Source: Peptostreptococcaceae bacterium (GTDB lineage: Bacteria > Bacillota > Clostridia > Peptostreptococcales > Peptostreptococcaceae). Taken from it: a stretch of DNA of 64,000 bases. The notes below the pieces were generated by a model. That model saw nothing but the letters and a program-made list of their open reading frames with translations, was not told the DNA's origin and did not search any database. This document shows positions 1 to 8,259 of the stretch, in pieces (the first letter of the stretch is position 1; every line of letters starts with the position of its first letter). The stretch is taken from NCBI GenBank assembly GCA_902363255.1, contig CABIZO010000002.1, forward strand, positions 62,001-126,000. Reading direction: 5' to 3'. Both the position numbers and the translations under genes were made by a program.

Positions 1-1296
1 AGTTTTGAACTATATGGAATGCAATTAGCTTACGATGATAAGATAGAATCTTTTAGTAGTAGTAATGAAAATGTGGCAAAGGTAGATTCAAAAGGAAAGG
101 TAACAGGAATAAATCTAGGGCATACGATAATAACGGCAAAAACTAAAAAAGGTGAAACAGCAATTTGTAATGTAAAAGTAAGATATGATCTAAGTAGCTG
201 TAAAGTAACAAAGATTGGTGATGGAGAAAAATTCATTTCATATTCAAATAATTTAAAACCAAGTGTGACAGCTATATATAATAATAAGACTTTAATAGAA
301 GGAGTAGATTATTCACTAGACTATGGAGACAATGTGACAAGTGGAAAAGGAAGTATAAATATAGTAGGAATAGGAAATTACACTGGTCAGAAAAAAGTTA
401 CATTTAAAATATATCCAGGAAAAGTTACGCAGGTCAAAGTACTGAGCAACACTACTAATTCTTTAAAAATAAGATGGGATAAAGAATATGGAGTAACAGG
501 ATACAAAATTTATAGAGCTACATCAAAAGATGGCAACTATGCATATATAGGTAAAGTTTCTAACAAATCTTCCAACACTTATACAGATACAAAACTACTG
601 AGCGGCAAAACATATTACTATAAAATAAGAGCATATAAAACTGTGGGAGATGAAACTCTGTATGGAGAATATTCAAAGGTTTTTTCAGGAAAAACAAAAT
701 ATCCATCACAAGTGAAAAATTTAAAACAAAACTCATCATACAAAACTTCAATAAAATTATCTTGGGACACAGCCAGTTATGCAAGTGGATATAGAATCTA
801 TAGATCAACAAGCAAAGACGGTGACTACAAAAAGGTTGGGGAACTTAGTGGAAGTACAAAAACTAGCTTTACAGATAAAAAATTATCTCCAGGAAAAACA
901 TATTATTACAAAGTAAGAGCTTATAGAAAAGTTGGTAACAGCAGAGATTACGGTTCATACTCATCAAAACTAAAAGCTAGCACAAAATGTAACTCACCGG
1001 TTATCACACTATCATCAACTTCTAATAATACAAATAACTCAATTAAAACAGGTAATGTAAAAGTTAGTTGGGAAAAAGTTACTGGAGCTTATGGATATGC
1101 AATATACAGAGCAGACAGTAAAAATGGTAGCTACAAAAGAATAAAAACTATTAAAAGTAGTTCAACTTTGAATTATGTTGATAAAAACTTGAAAAGCGGA
1201 AAGACATATTATTACAAAGTGAATGCATATAGAAGTGCTGATATAGGAAATGTATACAGCTACTATAGTACAGTTAAAAGTATAAAAGTTAAGTAG
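1..1296 (+). CDS. Ig-like / fibronectin type III surface protein, C-terminal part (5' end outside window)
   Basis: The reading frame is already open at base 1 and ends at TAG 1294-1296, so this is the C-terminal ~431 residues of a longer protein. A bacterial Ig-like (Big_2) module comes first (motif SNENVAKVDSKGKVTG, then GHTIITAKTKKGE). It is followed by a second beta-rich module (NYTGQKKVTFKIYPG) and three fibronectin type III repeats, each with W-x-x-x-x-x-x-G-Y-x-I-Y-R and S/P-G-K-T-Y-Y-Y-K motifs at about 430-690, 700-985 and 1000-1290. There is no LPXTG or C-terminal anchor, so any cell-wall-binding module must lie upstream. The likely role is an extracellular scaffold or adhesin; that is inference from domain type only. 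Confidence 0.85.
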   Translation, partial: SFELYGMQLAYDDKIESFSSSNENVAKVDSKGKVTGINLGHTIITAKTKKGETAICNVKVRYDLSSCKVTKIGDGEKFISYSNNLKPSVTAIYNNKTLIEGVDYSLDYGDNVTSGKGSINIVGIGNYTGQKKVTFKIYPGKVTQVKVLSNTTNSLKIRWDKEYGVTGYKIYRATSKDGNYAYIGKVSNKSSNTYTDTKLLSGKTYYYKIRAYKTVGDETLYGEYSKVFSGKTKYPSQVKNLKQNSSYKTSIKLSWDTASYASGYRIYRSTSKDGDYKKVGELSGSTKTSFTDKKLSPGKTYYYKVRAYRKVGNSRDYGSYSSKLKASTKCNSPVITLSSTSNNTNNSIKTGNVKVSWEKVTGAYGYAIYRADSKNGSYKRIKTIKSSSTLNYVDKNLKSGKTYYYKVNAYRSADIGNVYSYYSTVKSIKVK

Positions 1297-1302
1297 CAAA
1301 TT

Positions 1303-1370
1303 TTGAGCAACGGATTTATCTGAAGTGATAACGAGGATATATCGTTGATGATATGACCGAAGGAAATTTT
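1303..1370. repeat. Divergent copy of a structured intergenic element (copy 1)
   Basis: Bases 1305-1314 (GAGCAACGGA, preceded by ATTTT) match 35331-35340 exactly. The segment ends GACCGAAGGAAATTTT, resembling the GAAGCGAATTTT end of the copies at 35331-35407 and 59984-60029. The central part differs but keeps a hairpin (ACGA...TCGT). It lies just after the stop of the surface protein gene. Membership in the family is tentative. Confidence 0.35.
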
Positions 1371-1449
1371 AATATATATTTATATAACCATATTGTTAAA
1401 ATTTCACTCCAACAAATGATATAATGTATTTGGACAAGGAGGGGAAATT

Positions 1450-1830
1450 ATGACAGGATTATATATGGATTTAATTATAGGTGTACTTGCCCTTGTTTTA
1501 GGGTATGCAACACTTAGATACAATTTGGGTCGTTACATAATTTTTGTGAATGAGAAAAAATACGATAGTAAAAAAGTAGGTAAAGTGGCAGGAACTCACA
1601 TTATGGCATATGGATTTATCTCAATCATATTATTGGTTGCTAGATATTTTACTGCGGGAAACAAGGTGGGAGACGCACTAAACAAAGCAAGCATAGCAGT
1701 CTTATTTATTATCGGAGCTCTTATGTATTACAATATACGTAAATCATGTAAAATTGAGAAAAAAGAAGAGCCACAAGCAAAAGGCATGAATAAAAAGAAA
1801 AAGAAGAAGAAAAAAAAGAAAAGAAAATAA
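1450..1830 (+). CDS. Small membrane protein with polylysine C-terminus
   Basis: 126 residues, family not recognised. ATG 1450 follows a strong AAGGAGGGG site at 1437-1445 and a TATAAT box at 1420-1425. Three hydrophobic segments can be seen (about residues 6-24, 49-67 and 80-97), so it is probably an inner-membrane protein. The last ~16 residues are almost all lysine. The Lys codons run into a perfect 17-bp tandem repeat at 1812-1862 that contains the stop codon, so the C-terminus may be prone to length change. The stop is followed by a terminator at 1894-1919. Confidence 0.7.
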   Translation: MTGLYMDLIIGVLALVLGYATLRYNLGRYIIFVNEKKYDSKKVGKVAGTHIMAYGFISIILLVARYFTAGNKVGDALNKASIAVLFIIGALMYYNIRKSCKIEKKEEPQAKGMNKKKKKKKKKKRK

Positions 1831-1862
1831 AAAAGAAAAGAAAATAAAAAAGAAAAGAAAAT
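1812..1862. repeat. 17-bp purine tandem repeat, three perfect units
   Basis: Unit AAAAAAGAAAAGAAAAT occurs at 1812-1828, 1829-1845 and 1846-1862 with no mismatches. The first unit holds the last codons of the upstream gene and the T of its TAA stop. Slippage is likely in such a tract. Confidence 0.85.
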
Positions 1863-1893
1863 GAGAATTAAGGAAAAGAATTATTTTAGAAGA

Positions 1894-1919
1894 GTCATCT
1901 CAAAAGAGATGGCTTTTTT
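1894..1919 (+). terminator. Rho-independent terminator
   Basis: Stem GTCATCTC (1894-1901) pairs with GAGATGGC (1906-1913) across an AAAA loop and is followed by six T. Confidence 0.85.
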
Positions 1920-2025
1920 GCATTTCAAAAGAGTCGAGTTAGGAAACATAATTGTGATTAATGTATTTATGATACAAAAATCTGAAAATGGTCTATAATA
2001 TAATTTGAGAAAGGGGAGAATAGTA

Positions 2026-2508
2026 GTGAAAAAAAATATTTTCTTAATTTTAATTGTTACTTGGATGGCATTTATTTTTTCCATGTCATCGCAAAATTCA
2101 GAAGTATCATCAAATACAAGTGGAGGAACTATTAAAATAGTTTTATCTTCAGTACCTCAATTTAATGATCAACCAGAAGAAGTTCAGGAAGAAGTAGTAG
2201 AAGAATTACAATTTATAACGAGAAAAAGTGCCCATTTTATTGCATATATGATTCTAGGGATTTTAGCAATATTCTTGATTTTAGAAATCAACAAAATAAA
2301 TAAAAAGCCTCAATTTGCATTGTTGCTATGTGTACTTTATGCAATTTCAGATGAAATACATCAACTTTTTGTGCCGGGAAGATCAGGCCAATTTAGAGAT
2401 GTATTAATAGACTCGACAGGAAGCTGTGTAGGTATTGGAATAGTTTTATTAGTTGTAAAATTATTAGATATGAGAAGAAAAAATAAAAATAGAATAAAAT
2501 CAGAATAA
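2026..2508 (+). CDS. VanZ-like membrane protein
   Basis: The GTG at 2026 is chosen because AAGGGGAG at 2011-2018 is correctly spaced from it; the frame is also open from an in-frame TTG at 2005. A TATAAT box lies at 1994-1999. The protein has the VanZ family pattern: N-terminal membrane segment ending FSMSSQNS, then RKSAHFIAYMILG, then CVLYAISDEIHQLFVPGR followed by GQFRDVLIDSTG, and a final membrane helix. VanZ is known from low-level teicoplanin resistance, but most family members have no tested role. It stands alone between two small membrane-protein genes. Confidence 0.88.
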   Translation: MKKNIFLILIVTWMAFIFSMSSQNSEVSSNTSGGTIKIVLSSVPQFNDQPEEVQEEVVEELQFITRKSAHFIAYMILGILAIFLILEINKINKKPQFALLLCVLYAISDEIHQLFVPGRSGQFRDVLIDSTGSCVGIGIVLLVVKLLDMRRKNKNRIKSE

Positions 2509-2634
2509 GTTGTTTAAGTTAAGTATTGAAATATAATGGTAGAACAAATAAATAAGAATGAAATCAGCATAAAAATTGCAAAATAAAGGATAACCATAAA
2601 TAATAGTCAAATTATAGAAGAAGGAGACAGCTTT

Positions 2635-3069
2635 ATGGATAAAACTTTTGCAAAGAATAAAAATAAAATCCAAAGTAATTTTATAAATAATAGAAGCCAA
2701 AGCAATTTAGTTGAGTTTGTAAAATATGCTGTTGTGGGATGTATTAATACGGCAGATTATTATTTATCATATTTAATTTTTATGGATATTTTCAATTTTT
2801 CGTATAGAATTTCATTTGTTGTGGCTTATGTGGTGAGTATTGTAGGATCTTATTTTTTAAATACTTATTTTACATATAAACAAAAGCCTAGTTTGAAGAA
2901 ATTTTTGATTTTTCCACTGACTTATGTACCGAACTTTATTATTCAGTATTTTGGCGTAATTTTGTTGGTGGATAAAATAAAAATGAGTAGCAAAGTGGCA
3001 CCAGTAATTACTGCATTAGTTGCCACTCCAATTACTTTTTTTGTTATGAAATACGTGATAAAAAAATAA
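2635..3069 (+). CDS. GtrA-like membrane protein
   Basis: 144 residues, ATG after GAAGGAGAC at 2620-2628. About four transmembrane helices; motifs FVKYAVVGCINTADYY near the start, then FVVAYVVSIVGSYFLNTYFTY (helix 2 and the N-T-x-x-T-[FY] motif) are typical of the GtrA family (PF04138). That family is linked to moving or tethering polyprenyl-linked sugars during cell-surface glycosylation. No glycosyltransferase partner is adjacent, though the capsule locus starts 3.7 kb downstream. A terminator follows immediately. Confidence 0.88.
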   Translation: MDKTFAKNKNKIQSNFINNRSQSNLVEFVKYAVVGCINTADYYLSYLIFMDIFNFSYRISFVVAYVVSIVGSYFLNTYFTYKQKPSLKKFLIFPLTYVPNFIIQYFGVILLVDKIKMSSKVAPVITALVATPITFFVMKYVIKK

Positions 3070-3074
3070 TATAG

Positions 3075-3104
3075 AACACCGACCTTTGGGTTGGTGTTTT
3101 GTTG
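3075..3104 (+). terminator. Rho-independent terminator
   Basis: Stem AACACCGACC (3075-3084), TTT loop, GGGTTGGTGTT and a T-rich tail. It overlaps the leader of the next gene. Confidence 0.75.
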
Positions 3105-3122
3105 TACCATGGAGGTGTTTTT

Positions 3123-4724
3123 TTGGAGAATAGGATTGTCAAGCTTAAGGGGTTAGAGCTGGAAAACTTTAAAAATGTGAAGTATGGAAAAATTGATTTT
3201 AAAGAAGACAAAGAAACAGGGAATATTTCTAATATATTAGGAATTTATGGACAAAATGGATCAGGAAAAACTTCTGTTATAAATGCACTGTATCTTTTTA
3301 GAATGGTGATTTCAGGTCAGCGTTTAAACCCGAATTTTTGCAATTTTATTTCTTGTGATGCCAAATCAGCAGGAATTACTTTTGAGTTTAGGATAATTGA
3401 TAAAGGTGAAACATATAGGGTTTTTTATAAATTTGAGATAAGAAAGACTTATAAAAGTGGTGCATTTGCAGAAAACATAGAAATGGGAAATGATAATATC
3501 AACTCTTTAGATTTTGAGGAAAATAATAATATTGACTCTTTGAACCAGAGCAACAATAGAATGAATTATGCCAATAATATAGGTTTTTCAAGCAATATAG
3601 ATTATAGAAACAATATGGATTATGCAAGTATGGTAGATGATAAAAATATTACTGTAGAAGTTTTTAAGGAGAAGCTTACTTACTCCAAATTGGAAGATAA
3701 TCAATGGAGAAAGAGTATCACTATTGTAGATTACCATATGGATGATGAAGATTATACTTTTAGGCCTATAAAAAACTACAAAGAAGCTGCAAACTCAACG
3801 GATAAAAAAGTTGGATTTGGTATAGCAAAAGGACTATCACAGGAAAATTCCACATCATTTATTTTTAGTCCAAAGACTTTTTCTCTTTTATTAACTTCTT
3901 TTGCAAAAACTAGTCCAGAAAATAGCAAAATCATGGCAATTTTAAGGAATTTTGCTATTTTCAATCTTTTCGTAATTCAAAATGATGAGCTAGGAGCCAT
4001 AACTACGAATAAAATGATTCCTCTTAGTTTTATGCTGGGAAACAAAAAGATAAATAAGAGGGGTAATATTGGCTTAAATTTATTTGATGTTTCTATTATT
4101 GATACGGATAAACTGGAGACAGTGAAGAAAATATTGGAGCAGATTAATGTGGTGTTGAATACCTTAGTTCCAAATTTAAAAATAGAAATAAAAAATTATG
4201 GTAAAGAAACTTTAAATAATTCACGAGAGGCATTTAAGGTGGAACTATTATCAGTTAAAAATGGAAAACAAATTCCATTAAAATATGAATCTGAGGGGAT
4301 TAAGAAAATAATTTCTATTTTAAGTGTTTTAATTGGTATGTATAATAATGAAAATATATTAGTAGCTGTAGATGAGTTAGATGCTGGAATTTTTGAATAC
4401 TTACTAGGTGAAATTCTAGAAATTTTAAGCAAGAATGCAAAGGGTCAGTTGATATTCACATCTCATAACTTAAGAGCATTGGAAAAACTGAACAAAGATC
4501 TTGTTGTATTTACAACAACAAATGAAAACAATAGATATATAAGTTTAAACAATGCTAAGGTAGGAAATAATCTGCGCGATTTTTATTACAGAGGTATTAT
4601 GCTTGGAGGACAGAAAGAGAACTTGTATGATGAGACTAATAAATATGAAATAAACTATGCTTTTAGAAAGGCATGGATGCTTGGAAATAACAATGATGAA
4701 GAAAAAAATAAAAGAGAACAGTAA
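3123..4724 (+). CDS. AAA/ABC-type ATPase, likely defence-module ATPase (RloA/OLD/AriA-like)
   Basis: The TTG at 3123 is preferred because GGAGGTG (3111-3117) sits at the right distance; an earlier in-frame TTG at 3099 lies inside the upstream terminator. 533 residues. The N-terminus (LKGLELENFKNVKYG) and Walker A GIYGQNGSGKTS (about residues 40-52) are typical of SMC/RecF-like AAA ATPases. The middle has an Asn-rich low-complexity insert (3480-3640). Near the end are Walker B VAVDELDAGIF (about 413-423) and the H-loop-like FTSHNLRAL (about 445). The next gene, 20 bases downstream, has TOPRIM-like motifs, an arrangement found in RloAB/AbiL, OLD and PARIS phage-defence modules. Function is inferred. 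Confidence 0.8.
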   Translation: MENRIVKLKGLELENFKNVKYGKIDFKEDKETGNISNILGIYGQNGSGKTSVINALYLFRMVISGQRLNPNFCNFISCDAKSAGITFEFRIIDKGETYRVFYKFEIRKTYKSGAFAENIEMGNDNINSLDFEENNNIDSLNQSNNRMNYANNIGFSSNIDYRNNMDYASMVDDKNITVEVFKEKLTYSKLEDNQWRKSITIVDYHMDDEDYTFRPIKNYKEAANSTDKKVGFGIAKGLSQENSTSFIFSPKTFSLLLTSFAKTSPENSKIMAILRNFAIFNLFVIQNDELGAITTNKMIPLSFMLGNKKINKRGNIGLNLFDVSIIDTDKLETVKKILEQINVVLNTLVPNLKIEIKNYGKETLNNSREAFKVELLSVKNGKQIPLKYESEGIKKIISILSVLIGMYNNENILVAVDELDAGIFEYLLGEILEILSKNAKGQLIFTSHNLRALEKLNKDLVVFTTTNENNRYISLNNAKVGNNLRDFYYRGIMLGGQKENLYDETNKYEINYAFRKAWMLGNNNDEEKNKREQ

Positions 4725-4744
4725 CAGTATAGGAATACTATAAG

Positions 4745-5428
4745 ATGATAAAAACTAAAAAAATAATCCTTTTTATTGTGGAAGGTATCACCGATGAAAT
4801 GTCTCTCAGTTTAATTCTTTCAAAATTAGTCCAAGATAGCAGTGTGCAATTTCATGTAATAAATCAAGATATTACAGCAGACTTTAATTCAAACTGTCAG
4901 AATATTATTAGAAAAATTGATCACCATGTGAAGAAGTTTTTAGCTCAAAATAATGGTTTGAAAAAAACAGATATAAAGGAAATAATTCATTTAGTAGATA
5001 CAGATGGCGCTTTCATAAAAGAAGATTTTGTTGTAGAAGATAAATCACAAGAGAAAACTTTCTATACAGTGAACTCTATAGTTACAAACAAAAGAGATTT
5101 GATTGTGGAGCGAAATGAGAGAAAAAGTGGAATTTTAAATAAGCTTTATCAAACAAGTCATATTGGAAGGATAGGATACAAAGTTTATTTCTTCTCTTGT
5201 AATCTTGAACATGTACTTCACAATTGTCAAAATACAGCATGTGAGAAAAAACGTGCATATTCATATGAATTTGTGGATAAATACGTGGGCAAAGAAAAAG
5301 AGTTTGTTAACTTTCTAAGTAATAATAACTTTACAACTCCAGGCGACTACAAGGAAACATGGAGGTTTATAAAAGAAGATTGTAACTCATTGAGTAGATA
5401 TTGTAATTTTCATCTTTATTTTAAATGA
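4745..5428 (+). CDS. Small TOPRIM-like protein, putative effector of ATPase pair
   Basis: 227 residues. The N-terminus IILFIVEGITDE has the beta strand plus catalytic-type Glu (E14) of TOPRIM domains. IIHLVDTDGAF gives the D-x-D pair (D85, D87), and VYFFSCNLEHVLHN (E155) resembles the third acidic motif of RloB/OLD nucleases. Short for the class: AriB and OLD nucleases are larger. It starts 20 bases after the ATPase and ends at a terminator, so the two form a bicistron. No strong ribosome binding site is visible before ATG 4745, suggesting translational coupling. It may be a nuclease toxin held by the ATPase; this is inference from motif and context. Confidence 0.7.
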   Translation: MIKTKKIILFIVEGITDEMSLSLILSKLVQDSSVQFHVINQDITADFNSNCQNIIRKIDHHVKKFLAQNNGLKKTDIKEIIHLVDTDGAFIKEDFVVEDKSQEKTFYTVNSIVTNKRDLIVERNERKSGILNKLYQTSHIGRIGYKVYFFSCNLEHVLHNCQNTACEKKRAYSYEFVDKYVGKEKEFVNFLSNNNFTTPGDYKETWRFIKEDCNSLSRYCNFHLYFK

Positions 5429-5433
5429 AAAAT

Positions 5434-5460
5434 GGACAACCTAGGGAAGGTTGTCCTTTA
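5434..5460 (+). terminator. Rho-independent terminator of the ATPase/TOPRIM bicistron
   Basis: Perfect stem GGACAACCT (5434-5442) / AGGTTGTCC (5448-5456), then TTTA. Confidence 0.85.
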
Positions 5461-5638
5461 ATATTAAATAATATGTAACTTAAGAATGGACTATATCATA
5501 TAGTTATCATTCGAGCCTAGAATAATTATAGTCCAATAGAATTTAAAATGTAACTATATTCATATTATTTCTTAAAAAATTTAACCTTTTTGTATAATAG
5601 GGTGATTATAGAATAGTATTAGAGGGATTAAAAAGAAG

Positions 5639-5677
5639 ACCTCCCTGAAACAGATGAGGGATTTGTTTCAGGGAGGT
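5639..5677 (-). terminator. Rho-independent terminator for the minus-strand metallophosphoesterase remnant
   Basis: Perfect 14-bp stem ACCTCCCTGAAACA (5639-5652) / TGTTTCAGGGAGGT (5664-5677). Read on the minus strand it is followed by a T-rich stretch (complement of 5627-5638). The gene's stop lies 7 bases inside. Confidence 0.85.
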
Positions 5678-5683
5678 TCTACT

Positions 5684-6344
5684 TTACTCATCTTTTAGGA
5701 GAAGAACATTTATCTCAGGAGGATTAAATGTCCTCTTTATAATAGAATCTCCAAGTCCGGCATTAACATTCATGTGAGAGTTATTTATTTTGTAAATGAC
5801 CTTGTCATATTTTGGGAAGAAAGTTCTGTGTGGGCTAAGAAGACCACCTACTAAAGGTAGTCTGATTATTCCACCATGAACATGGCCAGATAAAACCAAA
5901 TCAAAACCCATATTGGTGAATGTTTTAAAGTATTTTGGATCATGACAAAGTATTATATTTAACTTTGTTTTGTCTAGAGTGATAGATTGATAGTATTCGT
6001 CTTTTTCCATAGATTCGAAGTAGACACCGTAGATATTTATAAAGTCAGAGTTTTGGTTATTGTTTGCATAAATCTTTGTAAATGAATTTTCTACAAATGT
6101 TACCCCTAGTGATTCTAGCTTGTTTCTGTATCGGTTGTAAGCATTATTTTTTGTACGATCTCTAGTTTGGTAGTTTATTAAATGTTAGAGTTTCTTCTCT
6201 TATTACAAAGTTTTTATTCATTTTATGGTTCACACCTATTATTGTAAAAATTATTAGGATTATGATAATTATTATCCCAAGTGTCATATGTTTTTTATTT
6301 ATATTCTTCAAAAATCTTTTTCCTTTCATTAATTGTTTCGTCAT
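5684..6344 (-). pseudogene. Metallophosphoesterase (YkuE-like) with internal deletion and frameshift
   Basis: The N-terminal frame (ATG at 6344) encodes a membrane anchor and the start of the beta sheet (REETLTFNKLPN), then stops at 6162. From about 6180 down, a different frame reads through to 5684 with family C-terminal features: ESLGVTFVENSF, NIILCHDPKYF and the metal-binding GHVHGG motif (near 5875), then NAGLGDS. Between the two halves the region that should hold the DLH, GDxVD and GNHE metal ligands is absent. In intact YkuE-like proteins (about 270-300 residues) that stretch is roughly 90 residues. The remnant cannot form the dinuclear metal centre. Confidence 0.85.
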
Positions 6345-6795
6345 ATTTAAATTACATTAGATTATTTTTATTATTTTGTTTAATTAAATATGTTTTACAT
6401 ATGCTTATTATATTATACTTTGAAAATTATAGAATGTTAAATTGAAATAAGCTAAATATGATTTAAGCAGAAATTTAGAGGAGAAACTTTATAAGTATAA
6501 TAAAAATATTAAATATAGATTAATTAAATGTAAAAATAAATATTATTATAAAAATGCCAATCGTTATCCATTAGAAAAATAGATTTAAATATACATAAAT
6601 AAAAATAATGTTCGTTATGTAACTTACAAAAAAAGATATTAGACAAAAAACGACAAAATACAACAATGATAAAAAAACTTTTATACATATAATCATTCTA
6701 ATAAAATTGTATTATGATATTATTTTATCTGTAGTTTTGCGAAAAAAGTAAAATTATAAGGAAATTAAATAGGTAATGTAATATGGGAGGGAAAA
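6345..6795. other. AT-rich intergenic leader upstream of the capsule operon
   Basis: About 450 bases with no credible ORF. It separates a minus-strand pseudogene from the + strand capsule genes and must carry the capsule promoter. TATAAT at 6688-6693 and TATGAT at 6713-6718 are candidate -10 boxes, but neither has a convincing -35 at 17 bases. Many short A/T runs prevent a firm call. Confidence 0.4.
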
Positions 6796-7467
6796 ATGGA
6801 AGAAACAATAGATTTAAGAGAATATTTCTTTATATTAAAGAAAAAAATGTGGCTAATTGCTTTATCAGCAGTAGTATGCGGTCTTGTAAGTGGATTAATA
6901 AGCTTTTTTGTTTTAACACCAGTATACGAAGCCAACACAAGTCTTATTGTAAACAAAGAAGTTGAAAATGAAATGACTCAAATGTCAACAACAGATGATT
7001 TAAACTATGTGCAAAAGCTAGCACTAACTTATGGGGAAATAATCAAGTCTCGTACTGTTATCACATCTACTATAAACAAATTAAATTTGGATATGACTTA
7101 TGAAGAACTTTCAGATGCAGTATCAGTAACTAATGTTGATAGTACACAAATAATAAAAATATCTGTACAAAATACAAGTCCAGTAGTTGCAGCAAAAATT
7201 TGTAATGCAATACCAGAAATATTCAGCACAGAAGTACAAAGAGTTGTAAAAGCTAGTGGAGTGGAAGTTATTGATAAGGCTATAGTTCCAAAAAATCCAA
7301 TAAAGCCAAATAAAAAGATGAATATAGCAATAGCCATGGTATTAGGTGTAATGGTAAGCGTGTTTATAATATTCCTAATAGAAGCATTAAACACAAAAGT
7401 TAAAGAACCAAAAGATATTGAAGAAAAATTAGGTATACCAGTGTTTGGTGTAGTACCTAAGTATTAA
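6796..7467 (+). CDS. Capsule chain-length determinant / tyrosine-kinase adaptor (CpsC/YveK-like)
   Basis: 223 residues; ATG after GGGAGGG at 6785-6791. Wzz architecture: short cytoplasmic N-terminus (IDLREYFFILKKKMW), membrane helix at about residues 19-42, extracytoplasmic helical domain, then the Pro-rich PKNPIKPNKKMN motif just before the second helix (about 175-197). Membrane adaptor of this type activates the cognate BY-kinase and sets polymer length. The kinase gene follows 17 bases later. First gene of the capsule locus. Confidence 0.93.
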   Translation: MEETIDLREYFFILKKKMWLIALSAVVCGLVSGLISFFVLTPVYEANTSLIVNKEVENEMTQMSTTDDLNYVQKLALTYGEIIKSRTVITSTINKLNLDMTYEELSDAVSVTNVDSTQIIKISVQNTSPVVAAKICNAIPEIFSTEVQRVVKASGVEVIDKAIVPKNPIKPNKKMNIAIAMVLGVMVSVFIIFLIEALNTKVKEPKDIEEKLGIPVFGVVPKY

Positions 7468-7484
7468 TAGATAGGTGGGGAAGA

Positions 7485-8231
7485 ATGCAAAAAATAACTG
7501 AATTAGATCAAAAATCACCTATAGCAGAAGCCTATAGGACTATAAGAACAAATATAAGTTTTTCTGATGTGGATAATGAAATTCAAACAATACTTTTTAC
7601 AAGTACTAAACAAAATGAAGGGAAAAGTACAGTAATATCTAATGTTGCTTATTCTTTTTCAAAATTAGAAAATTGTAGAGTATTATTAATGGACTTAGAT
7701 TTAAGAAATCCGACTGTACATAAGATGTTTGGAGTAAGTAACACTTATGGATTAATGGACAACTTAAAAAATGATAGACCAATTGAAAAATGTATACACA
7801 AAATAGAAGAAAATATTCACGTGTTACCAACAGGTTCAATGCCTCCAAACCCAACTGAGATATTATCTTCTAAAAAAATGGCTAGTTTTTTAAGAGAGAT
7901 TAAGGGGAAATACGACTACGTATTTATAGATACACCACCAGTTGGAGTAGTATCAGATGCAACTATTATATCTAAAAATGTGGATGGTGTAATGTATGTT
8001 GTAGGTGCAAATGAAACAGATTTAAGTCATGCTCAGGTAGCTATTGAGAATTTAAGAAAAGCAGATGCTAATATTCTAGGTTCAGTGCTTAATAAGTATG
8101 CAATGAATCAGTCTAGCTATGCTTATTATTCATATTATTATAATCAAGATGAATGTACTGGAAGAGCTACTAGAAAAAAGAAAAAGAAATTTGGGCTTTT
8201 TAGAAAGAAAAAATTAAGCTCAGTTAGATAA
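7485..8231 (+). CDS. Capsule tyrosine kinase (BY-kinase, CpsD/CapB-like)
   Basis: 248 residues. Walker A FTSTKQNEGKST (about residues 38-49), Walker A' VLLMDLDLRNP (about 66-76) and Walker B YVFIDTPPVG (about 144-153) define a bacterial tyrosine kinase. The C-terminal tail has the autophosphorylated tyrosine cluster (SSYAYYSYYYNQ), then a basic end. The standalone cytoplasmic form pairs with the separate adaptor encoded just upstream, as in Firmicutes. It regulates chain length and export. No CpsB-type phosphatase gene is present in the window. Confidence 0.94.
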   Translation: MQKITELDQKSPIAEAYRTIRTNISFSDVDNEIQTILFTSTKQNEGKSTVISNVAYSFSKLENCRVLLMDLDLRNPTVHKMFGVSNTYGLMDNLKNDRPIEKCIHKIEENIHVLPTGSMPPNPTEILSSKKMASFLREIKGKYDYVFIDTPPVGVVSDATIISKNVDGVMYVVGANETDLSHAQVAIENLRKADANILGSVLNKYAMNQSSYAYYSYYYNQDECTGRATRKKKKKFGLFRKKKLSSVR

Positions 8232-8259
8232 AATTTAAATAAACGTGGGGGGATGAAAT

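Noticed and set aside
3099..3122. Upstream TTG start for the ATPase
   Set aside because: It lies inside the terminator hairpin region and before the ribosome binding site at 3111-3117; TTG 3123 fits.
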